A stretch of 64,000 nucleotides of DNA from Leptobacterium flavescens (GCF_010671605.1 NZ_JAABOO010000001.1:186001-250000); one strand, 5' to 3'. Shown: positions 34,505-43,362, counted from the stretch's first letter. The notes: generated by a model from the sequence alone, not told the origin. Program-made: numbers and translations.

Positions 34505-35038
34505 ATGGATAAAAAGAAGAAATATACGGAGCAGGAAGGATTTAAAGTCCCGGAAGATTATTTTACATCTTTTGAGGATAAGCTATTTGCCGGATTGGAG
34601 GATGCCTCTACCGATGCGAAGGACGGGTTTAAAGTACCCAAAGCTTATTTTGAAAGCCTTGAAGATCGTATACTCGATTCCATAGATAAAGAAAATAACG
34701 AGGAAGAAGTTAAGGTCATTAAACTTTCCTCCTATAAAAAATATTTTTACGCAAGCATTGCGGTAGCGGCCGGATTATTTTTATTTTTCGGAACCGATTT
34801 ATTCACCATCGAAGCAACTGTTCCCCAAACAACGGTAGCAGAAGTAGAAAATGAAGATATCGATAGTTTTATTGATGAAGGATTACTCACATTAAGCACC
34901 TATGATATCTCAATGTTGTTTGAGGATGTAAACCTGGAAGATATTACGGTTGCTCCGGAAGAAATTGAAGACAATGCACTCATTGAGTATTTATCCGATA
35001 AGCTTGAGGATTACGATGAGTTAATTATTGATAATTAA
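34505..35038 (+). CDS. Anti-sigma-like single-pass membrane protein with duplicated motif
   Basis: 177-residue acidic protein. The cytoplasmic part contains two copies of a GFKVPxxYFxSxED unit (about residues 11-25 and 41-55). One membrane helix follows at about 78-94, then an acidic periplasmic tail. It lies 33 nt after the ECF sigma gene and 12 nt before the Spy-like gene. The duplicated unit could bind the sigma factor, but there is no recognised zinc anti-sigma domain. An adjoining GTG at 34502 is an alternative start. Confidence 0.65.
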   Translation: MDKKKKYTEQEGFKVPEDYFTSFEDKLFAGLEDASTDAKDGFKVPKAYFESLEDRILDSIDKENNEEEVKVIKLSSYKKYFYASIAVAAGLFLFFGTDLFTIEATVPQTTVAEVENEDIDSFIDEGLLTLSTYDISMLFEDVNLEDITVAPEEIEDNALIEYLSDKLEDYDELIIDN

Positions 35039-35050
35039 AAGACACTGTTT

Positions 35051-35524
35051 ATGAAAAAGTACAAAAGCGTAATCTTTTTAGTCTTTGCCATGATACTATG
35101 GGTGAATTCCTATGGGCAAAGAGGTGGGAATTACGAGAAGATCAAAAGCCTGAAAGTGGCCTATATAACGGAAAAGTTGTCCCTTACTGCAGATGAAGCT
35201 GAAAAATTCTGGCCCATTTATAACAGTTTTGAAAAGAATATGCATCGCCTGAAAAGAGAAGATCTCGGAAAGGTGAGAAACAGGTTTAAAGAACAGAATT
35301 TTGCAGATATATCCGATAAGGAAGCAAAAGAAGTGCTGGACGAGATAAATAATATTGAAAGACAAATGTTCGAGTTGAAACAATCCCTGAACAACGATCT
35401 GTTAAGGGTTATTTCTCCCAAGAAGGTCATTCTTTTGAAAAAAGTGGAGGAGGATTTTAACCGGGATCTGCTGAGGAAATTCCGCGAAAGACGGAAACAA
35501 CAATTCAAAGAAAGAAGAAATTAA
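35051..35524 (+). CDS. Periplasmic helical protein, Spy/CpxP-like
   Basis: 157-residue exported protein with a signal peptide (about residues 1-22, VNSYGQ). Its all-helical basic body includes ITEKLSLTADEAEKFWPIYNSFEKNMHRLKREDLG and a terminal RERRKQQFKERRN. LxLTxxEAxxFWPxYNxxE is a pattern common in Bacteroidota proteins next to ECF sigma genes and resembles the LTxxQ helices of CpxP/Spy. It may sense or buffer misfolded envelope proteins. It is the last gene of the operon, followed by a terminator. Confidence 0.7.
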   Translation: MKKYKSVIFLVFAMILWVNSYGQRGGNYEKIKSLKVAYITEKLSLTADEAEKFWPIYNSFEKNMHRLKREDLGKVRNRFKEQNFADISDKEAKEVLDEINNIERQMFELKQSLNNDLLRVISPKKVILLKKVEEDFNRDLLRKFRERRKQQFKERRN

Positions 35525-35525
35525 G

Positions 35526-35550
35526 AAGAGGCGAAAGCCTCTTTTTTTTG
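35526..35550 (+). terminator. Rho-independent terminator of the ECF sigma operon
   Basis: AAGAGGC (35526-35532) pairs with GCCTCTT (35537-35543) around a GAAA loop, followed by a run of T ending at 35549. Confidence 0.9.
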
Positions 35551-35561
35551 GCAAAAAAATT

Positions 35562-35638
35562 TCAATTATCAATGAACAGTGAGCAATTACCAATAAGCAA
35601 TTATACTTAATCTTAATACTTTGTACTCAATACTCACT
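35562..35638. repeat. Heptad-word array (11 units in register)
   Basis: Seven-base words run in perfect phase: TCAATTA, TCAATGA, ACAGTGA, GCAATTA, CCAATAA, GCAATTA, TACTTAA, TCTTAAT, ACTTTGT, ACTCAAT, ACTCACT. No reading frame or promoter is apparent. It begins just after the operon terminator and runs into the hairpin element at 35597-35746. Confidence 0.75.
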
Positions 35639-35746
35639 TCTCCGTACTCCGAAGTAAAACGAAGGAGTATCGAGAATCAAATTTTGTGTTTGCCTTTATA
35701 ACTGTTCTCGATACTTTTTCCTGCGGAAAAAACTCGAACTGACATT
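35597..35746. repeat. 150-nt composite hairpin element, copy A
   Basis: This is the near-exact inverse of 53445-53595: eight differences, one of them a 1-nt indel. It holds three hairpins: ACTCC/GGAGT (35646-35668), AGTATCGAGAA/TTCTCGATACT (35666-35676 with 35705-35715) and TTTTTCC/GGAAAAA (35715-35731). All differences inside the hairpin core fall in loops. Confidence 0.85.
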
Positions 35747-35782
35747 TCCTAAATACTCCATGATCCAACTCCACCTCTTGAT

Positions 35783-35823
35783 GAGCCTGTATCGAGCGTA
35801 GTCGAGATGCTCGAAGTGACATT
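35783..35823. repeat. 41-nt palindromic repeat, copy A
   Basis: Identical to the reverse complement of 52481-52521 over 41 nt. It contains the self-complementary words ATCGAGCGTAGTCGAGAT and CGAGATGCTCG. It is followed by further heptads (TCTCAGT, ACTTAAT, ACTAATC, ACTAAAA). Confidence 0.85.
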
Positions 35824-35886
35824 CATCTCAGTACTTAATACTAATCACTAAAAGCCACCCTCCTACATAAAGCGTTAGCGTAGATG

Positions 35887-35966
35887 AACAACAAACAACC
35901 ATCAACCATCAACCAACAACCAACAACAACTTCTCAATACTCAATACTTTGTACTAAATACCATTT
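35887..35966. repeat. Heptad-word arrays AACAACC/ATCAACC and ACTCAAT
   Basis: 35887-35928 is six 7-mers (AACAACA, AACAACC, ATCAACC, ATCAACC, AACAACC, AACAACA), the complement of the GGTTGTT arrays at 54488 and 57981. 35932-35966 continues with TCTCAAT, ACTCAAT, ACTTTGT, ACTAAAT, ACCATTT. The rest of the 35525-36022 spacer holds no gene that I can support. Confidence 0.75.
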
Positions 35967-36022
35967 AAACCATTCGGTTTTTTATCAGTCTAATAATTGA
36001 GAACATATTAAAACCATAGATT

Positions 36023-36370
36023 ATGAAACTATTAAAAAACTTAGGCCTGGTGATGTTGGTTTCTTTTGCCCTGAGTTCGTGTTCGGCAAAGGCGACAGTA
36101 AGAGTAGCTCCTGCACAGGGAGTGGTTATCACCAAATTACACAAGCCCCGCGTGGTAGTACATAAAAGAGTTACTTATTACTGCTCCAAAGGAGTTTGGT
36201 ACAAGAAAAAAGCAAATAGATATGTTGTGGTAAGGCCACCTGCCGGTATTAAGGTAACTGTATTACCCAGAGGCTATAAAGTGGTTAGCATACGCAAAAA
36301 GAGATATTATACCTACAATGGGATTTACTACCAAAAAAGAGGTAGATCCTACGTAGTAGTTCATGTATAG
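36023..36370 (+). CDS. Small lipoprotein, DUF6515-like
   Basis: 115-residue protein with lipobox LSSC (cysteine near residue 20). A beta-rich, basic, tyrosine-rich body contains two similar YY-x-x-G-x-W/Y-Y units: VTYYCSKGVWYKKKANRYVVVRPPAG and KKRYYTYNGIYYQKRGRSYVVVHV. PPAGIKVTVLPRGYKVV between them is the hallmark of DUF6515 proteins, which are envelope proteins of unknown function. It is monocistronic with its own terminator. Confidence 0.75.
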   Translation: MKLLKNLGLVMLVSFALSSCSAKATVRVAPAQGVVITKLHKPRVVVHKRVTYYCSKGVWYKKKANRYVVVRPPAGIKVTVLPRGYKVVSIRKKRYYTYNGIYYQKRGRSYVVVHV

Positions 36371-36401
36371 TTAGTTTAGTTGGTTTGATTTAGTCAGGAA
36401 A

Positions 36402-36437
36402 GATTCAGGATTTAATACAGTTCTGAATCTTTTTTTA
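36402..36437 (+). terminator. Rho-independent terminator
   Basis: AGATTCAG (36402-36409) pairs with CTGAATCT (36424-36431), followed by T7. It ends the DUF6515-like gene transcript and abuts the convergent gene at 36435. Confidence 0.85.
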
Positions 36438-37469
36438 TTTAAATCTCAACCGGGCAATGCGGTTCCTACCGGCCGCGTATGCCGTACTGTCGTTCAAAAA
36501 CTTAATTGTATAGAACCCTTCATCCGAAAGTTTCTTCCAGCTATTACCCGAATCATTTGAAAATGATATCCCCGTAAAACCAACGGCAACCATTTCGTTG
36601 GCCTGACTTCCCGGGATGTATTGTACACAACTCTTATAAACAGCACCTCCTCCATCACTTACAAGGGTCCATGTTTTTCCCCCGTCTGTAGTGACAGCCT
36701 TATTTTTTTCATTTCCTTCAGGCTTGGTATAATCTCCTCCGATAACCACCCCATTATTCTCATCGTAAAAATCGACCGAATAGATCCCCTGAGTTGCTAC
36801 TCCCTGGATAATCGGGGTTTCATAAACTTCCCAGCTCTCCCCCCTATCGAGCGAATAAAATACCCTGCTTCGCATTCCTCCGGAAACGATCCAGGTATGA
36901 TCTCCATAGATCGCAATATTGGTATCACTGGCAGCAAAAGCAGCTTCCCCTTCCCCACTCTGAGGTAGTTTATCGCAACTCAGCTTGGTCCATGTATCTC
37001 CGCCATCTCTTGTAATTATTATCGACAGGCAATTATCTGTAGGATCTCCCATGGCAATTCCCTCCTTTTCATTCCAGAAGGTCATGGAATCGTAAAACAC
37101 ATTTTCATGTACCTCTTTATACACCATTTTTAGTTCGGGAGTAAGCTTAAAGAGCAGTGCCGGATTAGCAATACTAAGGGCAAAAGCATCTTTCCCGTTG
37201 TATGCCACCGATCTGAAAGCCGGATAGATCGTATCGACGGAAATCCTCTCGGTGATCATTGCACCTTCTTTGGTATATCTTCCGTAGATCCCTTTATTGG
37301 CAGCAAACCACAACTCTCCTTCATCTGTCAGTTCTATGGCCCGGATGCTGATAGAATCGCTGTAGATCTCCTCAACATCTACCGTATTAAATTCTCTGGG
37401 TATATATTCTTTTTTAGTGTTACAGGAAAAAAGGAACAAACCCGCCAGCAGATAAAGAAAGTTTTTCAT
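36435..37469 (-). CDS. BNR/Asp-box repeat lipoprotein (YCF48/HCF136-like beta-propeller)
   Basis: 344-residue exported lipoprotein (lipobox LFSC, cysteine at residue 16). At least four Asp-box repeats are visible: TRDGGDTWTKL, SLDRGESWEVY, TTDGGKTWTLV and SNDSGNSWKKL. This predicts a six- or seven-bladed propeller similar to photosystem-II assembly factor YCF48 and sialidase-like folds. Flavobacterial relatives are often annotated as oxidoreductases without evidence. No catalytic sialidase residues are evident, and the function is unknown. Confidence 0.8.
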   Translation of the reverse strand: MKNFLYLLAGLFLFSCNTKKEYIPREFNTVDVEEIYSDSISIRAIELTDEGELWFAANKGIYGRYTKEGAMITERISVDTIYPAFRSVAYNGKDAFALSIANPALLFKLTPELKMVYKEVHENVFYDSMTFWNEKEGIAMGDPTDNCLSIIITRDGGDTWTKLSCDKLPQSGEGEAAFAASDTNIAIYGDHTWIVSGGMRSRVFYSLDRGESWEVYETPIIQGVATQGIYSVDFYDENNGVVIGGDYTKPEGNEKNKAVTTDGGKTWTLVSDGGGAVYKSCVQYIPGSQANEMVAVGFTGISFSNDSGNSWKKLSDEGFYTIKFLNDSTAYAAGRNRIARLRFK

Positions 37470-37652
37470 CTATTTAAAATTTTTATTTCGCTGCAACCAA
37501 ACAAATAAAAATTATTTGCACGGATGCAACCGTTTTACTTTCGCATAAAAAATTTAATTCTTCGGGTTGGTATACAAACAATTAATTTTATTTATGCTTA
37601 TTTCATCTATTTAAAATTTTATCAAAAATAAAAGTATTCCTTTCTAAAACAA

Positions 37653-37660
37653 TACCTTTG
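37653..37660 (+). promoter_or_regulatory. -7 box for the RsmB-like gene
   Basis: TACCTTTG fits TAnnTTTG and lies 18 nt before the ATG at 37678, implying a very short leader. The 208-nt spacer also carries a 20-nt direct repeat around TTTCATCTATTTAAAATTTT (near 37465 and 37601). Confidence 0.6.
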
Positions 37661-37677
37661 CATCCCAATTTTGTGAA

Positions 37678-38892
37678 ATGAGGTTACACAGGAATTTAGT
37701 TTTTGCAGTTATTGACGGTTTACACCAGATCTTTAACGAAAATAAATACGCCGATAAGGTCGTAGAGCAGTTATTAAAAAGAGATAAGCGATGGGGAGCC
37801 AGAGATCGGGCTTTTATTGCCGAAACCACCTACGATATAGTTCGGTGGCGGCGTCTCTATGCGGAAATTGCCGGAGCCGGATCGCATTTCAGCAGAGAAA
37901 ACCTTTGGAAGATCTTTGCAGTATGGGCTGTTATGAGAGGAATTCAGTTACCCGACTGGAAACAATTTTACGGAACCCCCGTACGGAGGATCAAGGGGAA
38001 ATTCGATGAACTTTCCAGGCAACGTATATATCGTGAATCTGTTCCCGATTGGATGGATCAGTTGGGTGAAAAAGAATTGGGTCAGGAGACCTGGGATAAG
38101 GAAATTGCAGCTCTTAACCGTCAGGCCGATGTGATCCTGAGAGTAAATACGCTTAAAACCAATAAAAAAAACCTTCAGTTCAGTCTCAGGGATCAGGATA
38201 TAGAAACCACAGAAATAAAAGGATATCCTCATGCTCTTAAACTAAAGGAAAGAGCCAATATCTTTAAAACAGAAGCTTTTCAGAACGGCTGGTTTGAAGT
38301 TCAGGATGCATCTTCTCAACTGGTAGCTTCCCTTTTGGATGTCAAATCCGGAATGAGAGTAGTTGATGCCTGTGCCGGAGCCGGAGGAAAAAGTTTGCAC
38401 CTGGCCTCCCTCATGGAGAACAAGGGGCAGATAATTGCCATGGATATTTATGAAAATAAATTAAAGGAATTAAAACGAAGGGCAAAACGCAATGGTGCCC
38501 ACAATATAGAAACCCGGGTAATAGACGGTTCCAAAACTGTCAAAAAATTAATTAATTCGGCAGACCGATTGCTGATAGATGCTCCCTGTAGCGGTCTTGG
38601 GGTCCTGAGAAGAAATCCGGATGCCAAGTGGAAACTAAAGCCGGAATTTATTGAGGAGATCAAAAAAACACAGGCCGATATTCTTCAGTCCTATTCCAGA
38701 ATGGTAAAAGAAGGTGGGAAAATGATCTATGCCACCTGTTCTGTTCTTCCATCTGAGAATCAGCAGCAGGTAAAGGATTTCCTTGCTTCGGAAGCCGGGA
38801 AAGACTTTAAATTTAAAAAGGAAAATATCATTCTGGCCTCCGATTCGGGCTTCGATGGTTTTTATATGGCGTTGCTGGAAAAAAGCAAATAA
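37678..38892 (+). CDS. RsmB/NOP-family RNA 5-methylcytosine methyltransferase
   Basis: 404-residue SAM-dependent enzyme. The N-terminal half resembles the NusB-like RNA-binding region (RWGARDRAFIAETTYDIVRWRRLY, about 37-60). The methyltransferase core contains DACAGAGGKSLHLA near residue 225 (SAM binding), DAPCSGLGVLRRNPD near 303 and YATCSVLPSENQQQV near 350. The two cysteines of the latter motifs are the paired catalytic residues. It probably methylates 16S rRNA C967 or a similar site. Confidence 0.9.
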   Translation: MRLHRNLVFAVIDGLHQIFNENKYADKVVEQLLKRDKRWGARDRAFIAETTYDIVRWRRLYAEIAGAGSHFSRENLWKIFAVWAVMRGIQLPDWKQFYGTPVRRIKGKFDELSRQRIYRESVPDWMDQLGEKELGQETWDKEIAALNRQADVILRVNTLKTNKKNLQFSLRDQDIETTEIKGYPHALKLKERANIFKTEAFQNGWFEVQDASSQLVASLLDVKSGMRVVDACAGAGGKSLHLASLMENKGQIIAMDIYENKLKELKRRAKRNGAHNIETRVIDGSKTVKKLINSADRLLIDAPCSGLGVLRRNPDAKWKLKPEFIEEIKKTQADILQSYSRMVKEGGKMIYATCSVLPSENQQQVKDFLASEAGKDFKFKKENIILASDSGFDGFYMALLEKSK

Positions 38893-38956
38893 TAAGACTG
38901 TCGAAAAGCCTGTTAAAAACTAATCGATTTTCGTCCTATTTTAGAAGCGATTTGTG

Positions 38957-38964
38957 TAAATTTG
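38957..38964 (+). promoter_or_regulatory. -7 box for purL
   Basis: TAAATTTG fits TAnnTTTG, 55 nt before the selected purL start. Confidence 0.5.
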
Positions 38965-39019
38965 CATTTTCTATAATCATCTGTTTATTGTATTGATAAA
39001 CAAAAACGAATTTCGATTT

Positions 39020-42000
39020 ATGATTCTTTTCTTCGGAGACCTAACGTCTAAGATCTACGCGCTCCAGACGAGCGAGGAACTTTCAGCAGAAGACCTAAAA
39101 AAATTAAACTGGCTTTTCGGAAATCAACCACAGATAAAACAACCTTCACTCGAAGGTTTTTTTGTTGGTCCACGTGCCACTATGATCACTCCCTGGAGTA
39201 CAAATGCTACAGAGATCACTCAGAATATGGGGATCAGGGGGATTGTGAGAATAGAAGAGTACATCAATATTGATAAAGATTCCACCGATTTCGATCCGAT
39301 GCTATCACAGAAATACGAAGGGCTGGATCAGGAGATCTTTACCATCAACATAGAGCCGGAAGCTGTAATAGATATTAAAGATATTGCCGCTTATAATGAA
39401 AAAGAAGGGCTGGCACTTAGTGAGGAAGAGATAGAATACCTGGAAAAACTTGCGGAAAGGCTGGGAAGAAAACTAACCGATTCTGAAGTTTTCGGTTTTT
39501 CTCAGGTAAACAGTGAACACTGCAGACATAAAATATTTAACGGAACATTTGTCATTGATGGGGAAGAACAACCGAGTTCTCTGTTTAAAATGATAAAAAA
39601 GACCTCGGAAACCCATCCTAATGGTATTGTTTCCGCTTATAAAGACAATGTAGCCTTTGTTAAGGGGCCCAAAGTAGAGCAATTTGCTCCGGATAGAGCT
39701 GATGAACCCGATTTCTATCAGATAAAAGAGTTTGACAGCGTGATCTCCCTTAAAGCGGAGACCCATAACTTCCCAACTACGGTAGAACCTTTTAACGGGG
39801 CTGCTACGGGATCGGGAGGAGAGATCAGAGACCGGCTTGCAGGTGGAAAAGGTTCCTTACCCCTGGCAGGTACAGCCGTATATATGACTTCTTATTCCAG
39901 GCTGGAAGAAAATCGCCCCTGGGAAAAAGGAATGAAAGAGCGCAAATGGCTTTACCAGACTCCGATGGATATTCTGATCAAAGCTTCTAACGGAGCATCT
40001 GATTTCGGAAACAAATTCGGACAACCCCTTATTGCGGGATCCGTATTGACATTCGAACATGAAGAGGATGCCCGTAAACTTGGTTTCGACAAGGTAATTA
40101 TGCTTGCCGGCGGAGTGGGTTACGGAAAAGAAGATGAGAGTCTGAAGGACAGCCCGCAGGAAAGCGATCAGATCGTGATCCTCGGAGGAGAAAATTACCG
40201 TATCGGAATGGGAGGAGCAGCAGTTTCTTCTGCAGATACCGGAGAATTCAGCTCGGGGATAGAATTAAATGCCATCCAGCGTTCCAATCCTGAAATGCAG
40301 AAGCGTGCAGCAAATGCTATCAGAGGGATGATAGAGAGCGAGAACACTATCGTTTCCATTCACGATCACGGAGCAGGAGGTCACCTCAACTGTTTATCCG
40401 AACTGGTTGAAGAGACCGGAGGAAAGATAGATCTGGATAAATTACCGGTTGGAGATCCTACGCTTTCGGCCAAAGAGATCATCGGTAACGAATCTCAGGA
40501 AAGAATGGGCTTGGTGATCTCTAAGGAACATACAGCACAGTTACGCAAAATTGCAGACAGGGAGCGATCTCCTATGTATGAAGTTGGAGAAGTTACCAAC
40601 GATCATCAGTTTACCTTCAAATCGAAAAAGACAGGAGAAAAACCAATGGATCTTTCTCTGAACGATATGTTCGGTAGTTCTCCCAAGACTATTATGTCCG
40701 ATAAAAAAATATCCAGGGCATATCAGGATAGTACCTATAAAACAGAGAATATCAATCAGTATCTTGAGCAGTTGCTTCAGCTGGAAGCTGTTGCCTGTAA
40801 AGACTGGCTGACCAACAAAGTAGACCGTTGCGTTGGAGGAAAAGTGGCTAAGCAGCAATGTGCCGGCCCTCTTCAACTTCCTCTTAATAATGTGGGGGTA
40901 ATGGCCATGGACTACAACGGAAAAGAAGGGGTTGCCACTTCTATAGGGCATTCTCCGGTAAGTGCACTTATCGATCCGGTGGCCGGGAGTAGAAATTCAA
41001 TTGCCGAAGCACTGACAAACCTCGTTTGGGCACCTTTAAATAGCGACCTGAAAGGAGTAAGTCTTTCTGCTAACTGGATGTGGCCCTGTAAAAATGAAGG
41101 AGAAGATGCAAGATTATATGATGCGGTTAAAGGATGTTCTGATTTTGCGATCGAGCTGGGGATCAATATCCCAACCGGGAAAGATTCGCTTTCCATGAAG
41201 CAAAAATATCCGAATGAGGAAGTTATAGCACCCGGTACCGTTATTATCTCTTCTGTTGCGCATTGTAATGATATTAATGCCATTGTAGAACCGGTTCTTA
41301 AGAAAAACGGAGGAAATATCTATTATATCAATATTTCCAAAGATGATTTTAAACTGGGAGGTTCTTCTTTTGCTCAGATCCTGAACAATATCGGAAGCCA
41401 GGCACCTACGATTAAGGATGCTGCTTATTTTAAATTGGTTTTTAATACGATACAGCAGGCAATTAAAGAAGGAAAGATACAGGCGGGGCATGATATTGCT
41501 TCCGGAGGATTTATTACCAGTCTGCTGGAGATGTGTTTTGCAGACAACGATCTGGGAGCAGAAATCGACCTTAGCACACTTGGAGAAAAAGATTCTGCAA
41601 AAGTTCTCTTCCATGAGAATGCAGGTCTGATCTTCCAGGCTGATGCTTCTGTGGAAGCTTTACTGAAAGAAAATAATATTGATTTTGCGAACATAGGAAA
41701 GGTCAATGAATCAGGTGTACTAATTGTAAAGAATCAGGAAGATACTTTTGATTTCGACATTGAAAAATGGAGAGATACCTGGTATAAGACCTCTTATTTA
41801 CTGGATAAGAAGCAAACGGCAAACGAGCTGGCCGAAGCCAGATTCAGCAATTATAAATCTCAGCCGTTAAACTATAACTTCCCTTCTCAGTTTACAGGTA
41901 AAAGACCGGAGATCGATGGTAGCAAACAAAGACCAAAAGCTGCGATACTAAGGGAAAAAGGAAGTAATTCGGAAAGGGAGATGGCCAATGCGATGTACCT

Positions 42001-42679
42001 GGCCGGTTTTGATGTGAAAGATGTACATATGACCGATCTGATCTCCGGAAGAGAAACCCTTGAGGATATCCAGTTTATCGGTGCAGTTGGAGGTTTTTCA
42101 AACTCAGATGTACTGGGCTCTGCCAAAGGATGGGCCGGAGCATTCCTTTATAATGAAAAGGCCAATACCGCTTTAAAGAATTTCTTTGCAAGAGAAGATA
42201 CGCTTTCTGTTGGGATCTGTAACGGATGTCAGCTCTTTGTGGAGCTCGACCTTATTAATCCGGAGCATGAATTAAAATCGAAAATGCTTCACAACGATTC
42301 CCATAAACACGAGAGTGCGTTTACTTCCGTTAAAGTAGAAGAGAATAATTCTGTTATGTTATCCAGCCTGGCCGGAACAACTTTGGGAGTATGGATCTCT
42401 CATGGTGAGGGTAAGTTCTCCCTGCCTATGTCTGAAGACCAATATGACATAGTAGCCAAATATGGGTATGACGCCTATCCCTCCAACCCTAACGGAAGTG
42501 ATTACAATACGGCAATGATGTGCGATAAAACAGGAAGGCACCTGGTAACCATGCCACATATAGAGCGTTCTATTTTTCAATGGAACTGGGCCAATTATCC
42601 TGAGGGTAGAAAAGATGAAGTTTCTCCATGGATAGAAGCTTTTGTCAATGCAAGAAAGTGGATTGAAGAACACAAATAA
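39020..42679 (+). CDS. purL: Phosphoribosylformylglycinamidine synthase (large, fused form)
   Basis: 1219-residue FGAM synthase, the fourth step of purine synthesis, with synthetase and glutaminase parts fused in one chain. Synthetase motifs include SEVFGFSQVNSEHCRHKIF near residue 155 and KAETHNFPTTVEPFNGAATGSGGEIRDR near 245. The glutaminase domain ends the protein with the catalytic cysteine in GICNGCQLF near 1070 and a histidine in WISHGEGKF near 1128. The ATG at 39020 is chosen over an upstream TTG at 38993 because homologues begin MIxFFG. Length is typical. Confidence 0.96.
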   Translation: MILFFGDLTSKIYALQTSEELSAEDLKKLNWLFGNQPQIKQPSLEGFFVGPRATMITPWSTNATEITQNMGIRGIVRIEEYINIDKDSTDFDPMLSQKYEGLDQEIFTINIEPEAVIDIKDIAAYNEKEGLALSEEEIEYLEKLAERLGRKLTDSEVFGFSQVNSEHCRHKIFNGTFVIDGEEQPSSLFKMIKKTSETHPNGIVSAYKDNVAFVKGPKVEQFAPDRADEPDFYQIKEFDSVISLKAETHNFPTTVEPFNGAATGSGGEIRDRLAGGKGSLPLAGTAVYMTSYSRLEENRPWEKGMKERKWLYQTPMDILIKASNGASDFGNKFGQPLIAGSVLTFEHEEDARKLGFDKVIMLAGGVGYGKEDESLKDSPQESDQIVILGGENYRIGMGGAAVSSADTGEFSSGIELNAIQRSNPEMQKRAANAIRGMIESENTIVSIHDHGAGGHLNCLSELVEETGGKIDLDKLPVGDPTLSAKEIIGNESQERMGLVISKEHTAQLRKIADRERSPMYEVGEVTNDHQFTFKSKKTGEKPMDLSLNDMFGSSPKTIMSDKKISRAYQDSTYKTENINQYLEQLLQLEAVACKDWLTNKVDRCVGGKVAKQQCAGPLQLPLNNVGVMAMDYNGKEGVATSIGHSPVSALIDPVAGSRNSIAEALTNLVWAPLNSDLKGVSLSANWMWPCKNEGEDARLYDAVKGCSDFAIELGINIPTGKDSLSMKQKYPNEEVIAPGTVIISSVAHCNDINAIVEPVLKKNGGNIYYINISKDDFKLGGSSFAQILNNIGSQAPTIKDAAYFKLVFNTIQQAIKEGKIQAGHDIASGGFITSLLEMCFADNDLGAEIDLSTLGEKDSAKVLFHENAGLIFQADASVEALLKENNIDFANIGKVNESGVLIVKNQEDTFDFDIEKWRDTWYKTSYLLDKKQTANELAEARFSNYKSQPLNYNFPSQFTGKRPEIDGSKQRPKAAILREKGSNSEREMANAMYLAGFDVKDVHMTDLISGRETLEDIQFIGAVGGFSNSDVLGSAKGWAGAFLYNEKANTALKNFFAREDTLSVGICNGCQLFVELDLINPEHELKSKMLHNDSHKHESAFTSVKVEENNSVMLSSLAGTTLGVWISHGEGKFSLPMSEDQYDIVAKYGYDAYPSNPNGSDYNTAMMCDKTGRHLVTMPHIERSIFQWNWANYPEGRKDEVSPWIEAFVNARKWIEEHK

Positions 42680-42687
42680 ATTTACCA

Positions 42688-43137
42688 ATGATCGATAACC
42701 TGGAACAAGGCTTTTTCGGTATCGGGATCCAGAATGGAAAGACTCCCGAAAATCTTGGTGTTTTATGGCGTTCTGCCCAGAATATGGGTGCCAGCTTTAT
42801 TTTTACCATCGGTAATCGCTACGCCAAACAGGCTTGTGATACACATAAAGCGGTTGGGGCCATGCCCTATTTTCATTACGATACCTTTAAAGATTTTTAT
42901 CATCATCTCCCTAAGGGAGCCATGTTAGTAGGTGTTGAGCTGACAGACGAAGCGGAAGCTCTTGAAACTTTCAAACATCCCAGAAGGTGCGTATATCTTT
43001 TGGGAGCTGAAGATCATGGCTTGTCTAAAGAAGCGATCGAAAAATCTCATTTCCTGGTAAAATTTAAATCCACATTAAGCATTAATGTAGCGGTGGCCGG
43101 AAGTATTATCATGTATGACAGAGGTTTAAAAAAATAA
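42688..43137 (+). CDS. SpoU/TrmH-type RNA methyltransferase
   Basis: 149-residue SPOUT-class methyltransferase. IGIQNGKTPENLGVLWRSAQNMGASFIFTIG (about 11-41) forms motif 1, YLLGAEDHGLSKEAIEKS (about 107-124) motif 2 and STLSINVAVAGSIIMYDRG (about 129-147) the SAM-binding knot. It starts eight nucleotides after purL and ends at a strong hairpin, so it shares the purL transcript. The target (tRNA or rRNA) cannot be set from sequence. Confidence 0.9.
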   Translation: MIDNLEQGFFGIGIQNGKTPENLGVLWRSAQNMGASFIFTIGNRYAKQACDTHKAVGAMPYFHYDTFKDFYHHLPKGAMLVGVELTDEAEALETFKHPRRCVYLLGAEDHGLSKEAIEKSHFLVKFKSTLSINVAVAGSIIMYDRGLKK

Positions 43138-43151
43138 TTCCCCTTATATGA

Positions 43152-43185
43152 CAAAACCCTGTGACCAGAAACACACAGGGTTTTG
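43152..43185. terminator. Terminator hairpin after purL-spoU
   Basis: CAAAACCCTGTG (43152-43163) pairs with CACAGGGTTTTG (43174-43185). The 12-bp stem includes the T4 run. Confidence 0.85.
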
Positions 43186-43354
43186 CAATTAAAAAACATC
43201 TCAAACTATCTAACAACCAGTTTTGTAGTATAAACATAGTTTATCCTGCAGCTAAAAAGTGCTGTATTTCGATTAAGCCAGGGTAATGCTCTTTAAGCGG
43301 TAGATATCCTTCGACGAATGGAAAGCAGTAAATTTTTAATCCCGGAGGAAGTTG

Positions 43355-43362
43355 TATTTTTG
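43355..43362 (+). promoter_or_regulatory. -7 box for the DUF985 cupin gene
   Basis: TATTTTTG fits TAnnTTTG, 15 nt before the ATG at 43377. Confidence 0.5.

Noticed and set aside
35525-36022. Repeat-rich spacer considered as a CRISPR array
   Set aside because: The repeated words are only 7 nt, contiguous and degenerate. There are no constant repeats with unique spacers of 30 nt or so, and no cas genes.
41114-41614. 166-codon minus-strand frame inside purL
   Set aside because: Shadow of purL coding sequence; rich in I/F/R as expected from the reverse frame, with no domain.
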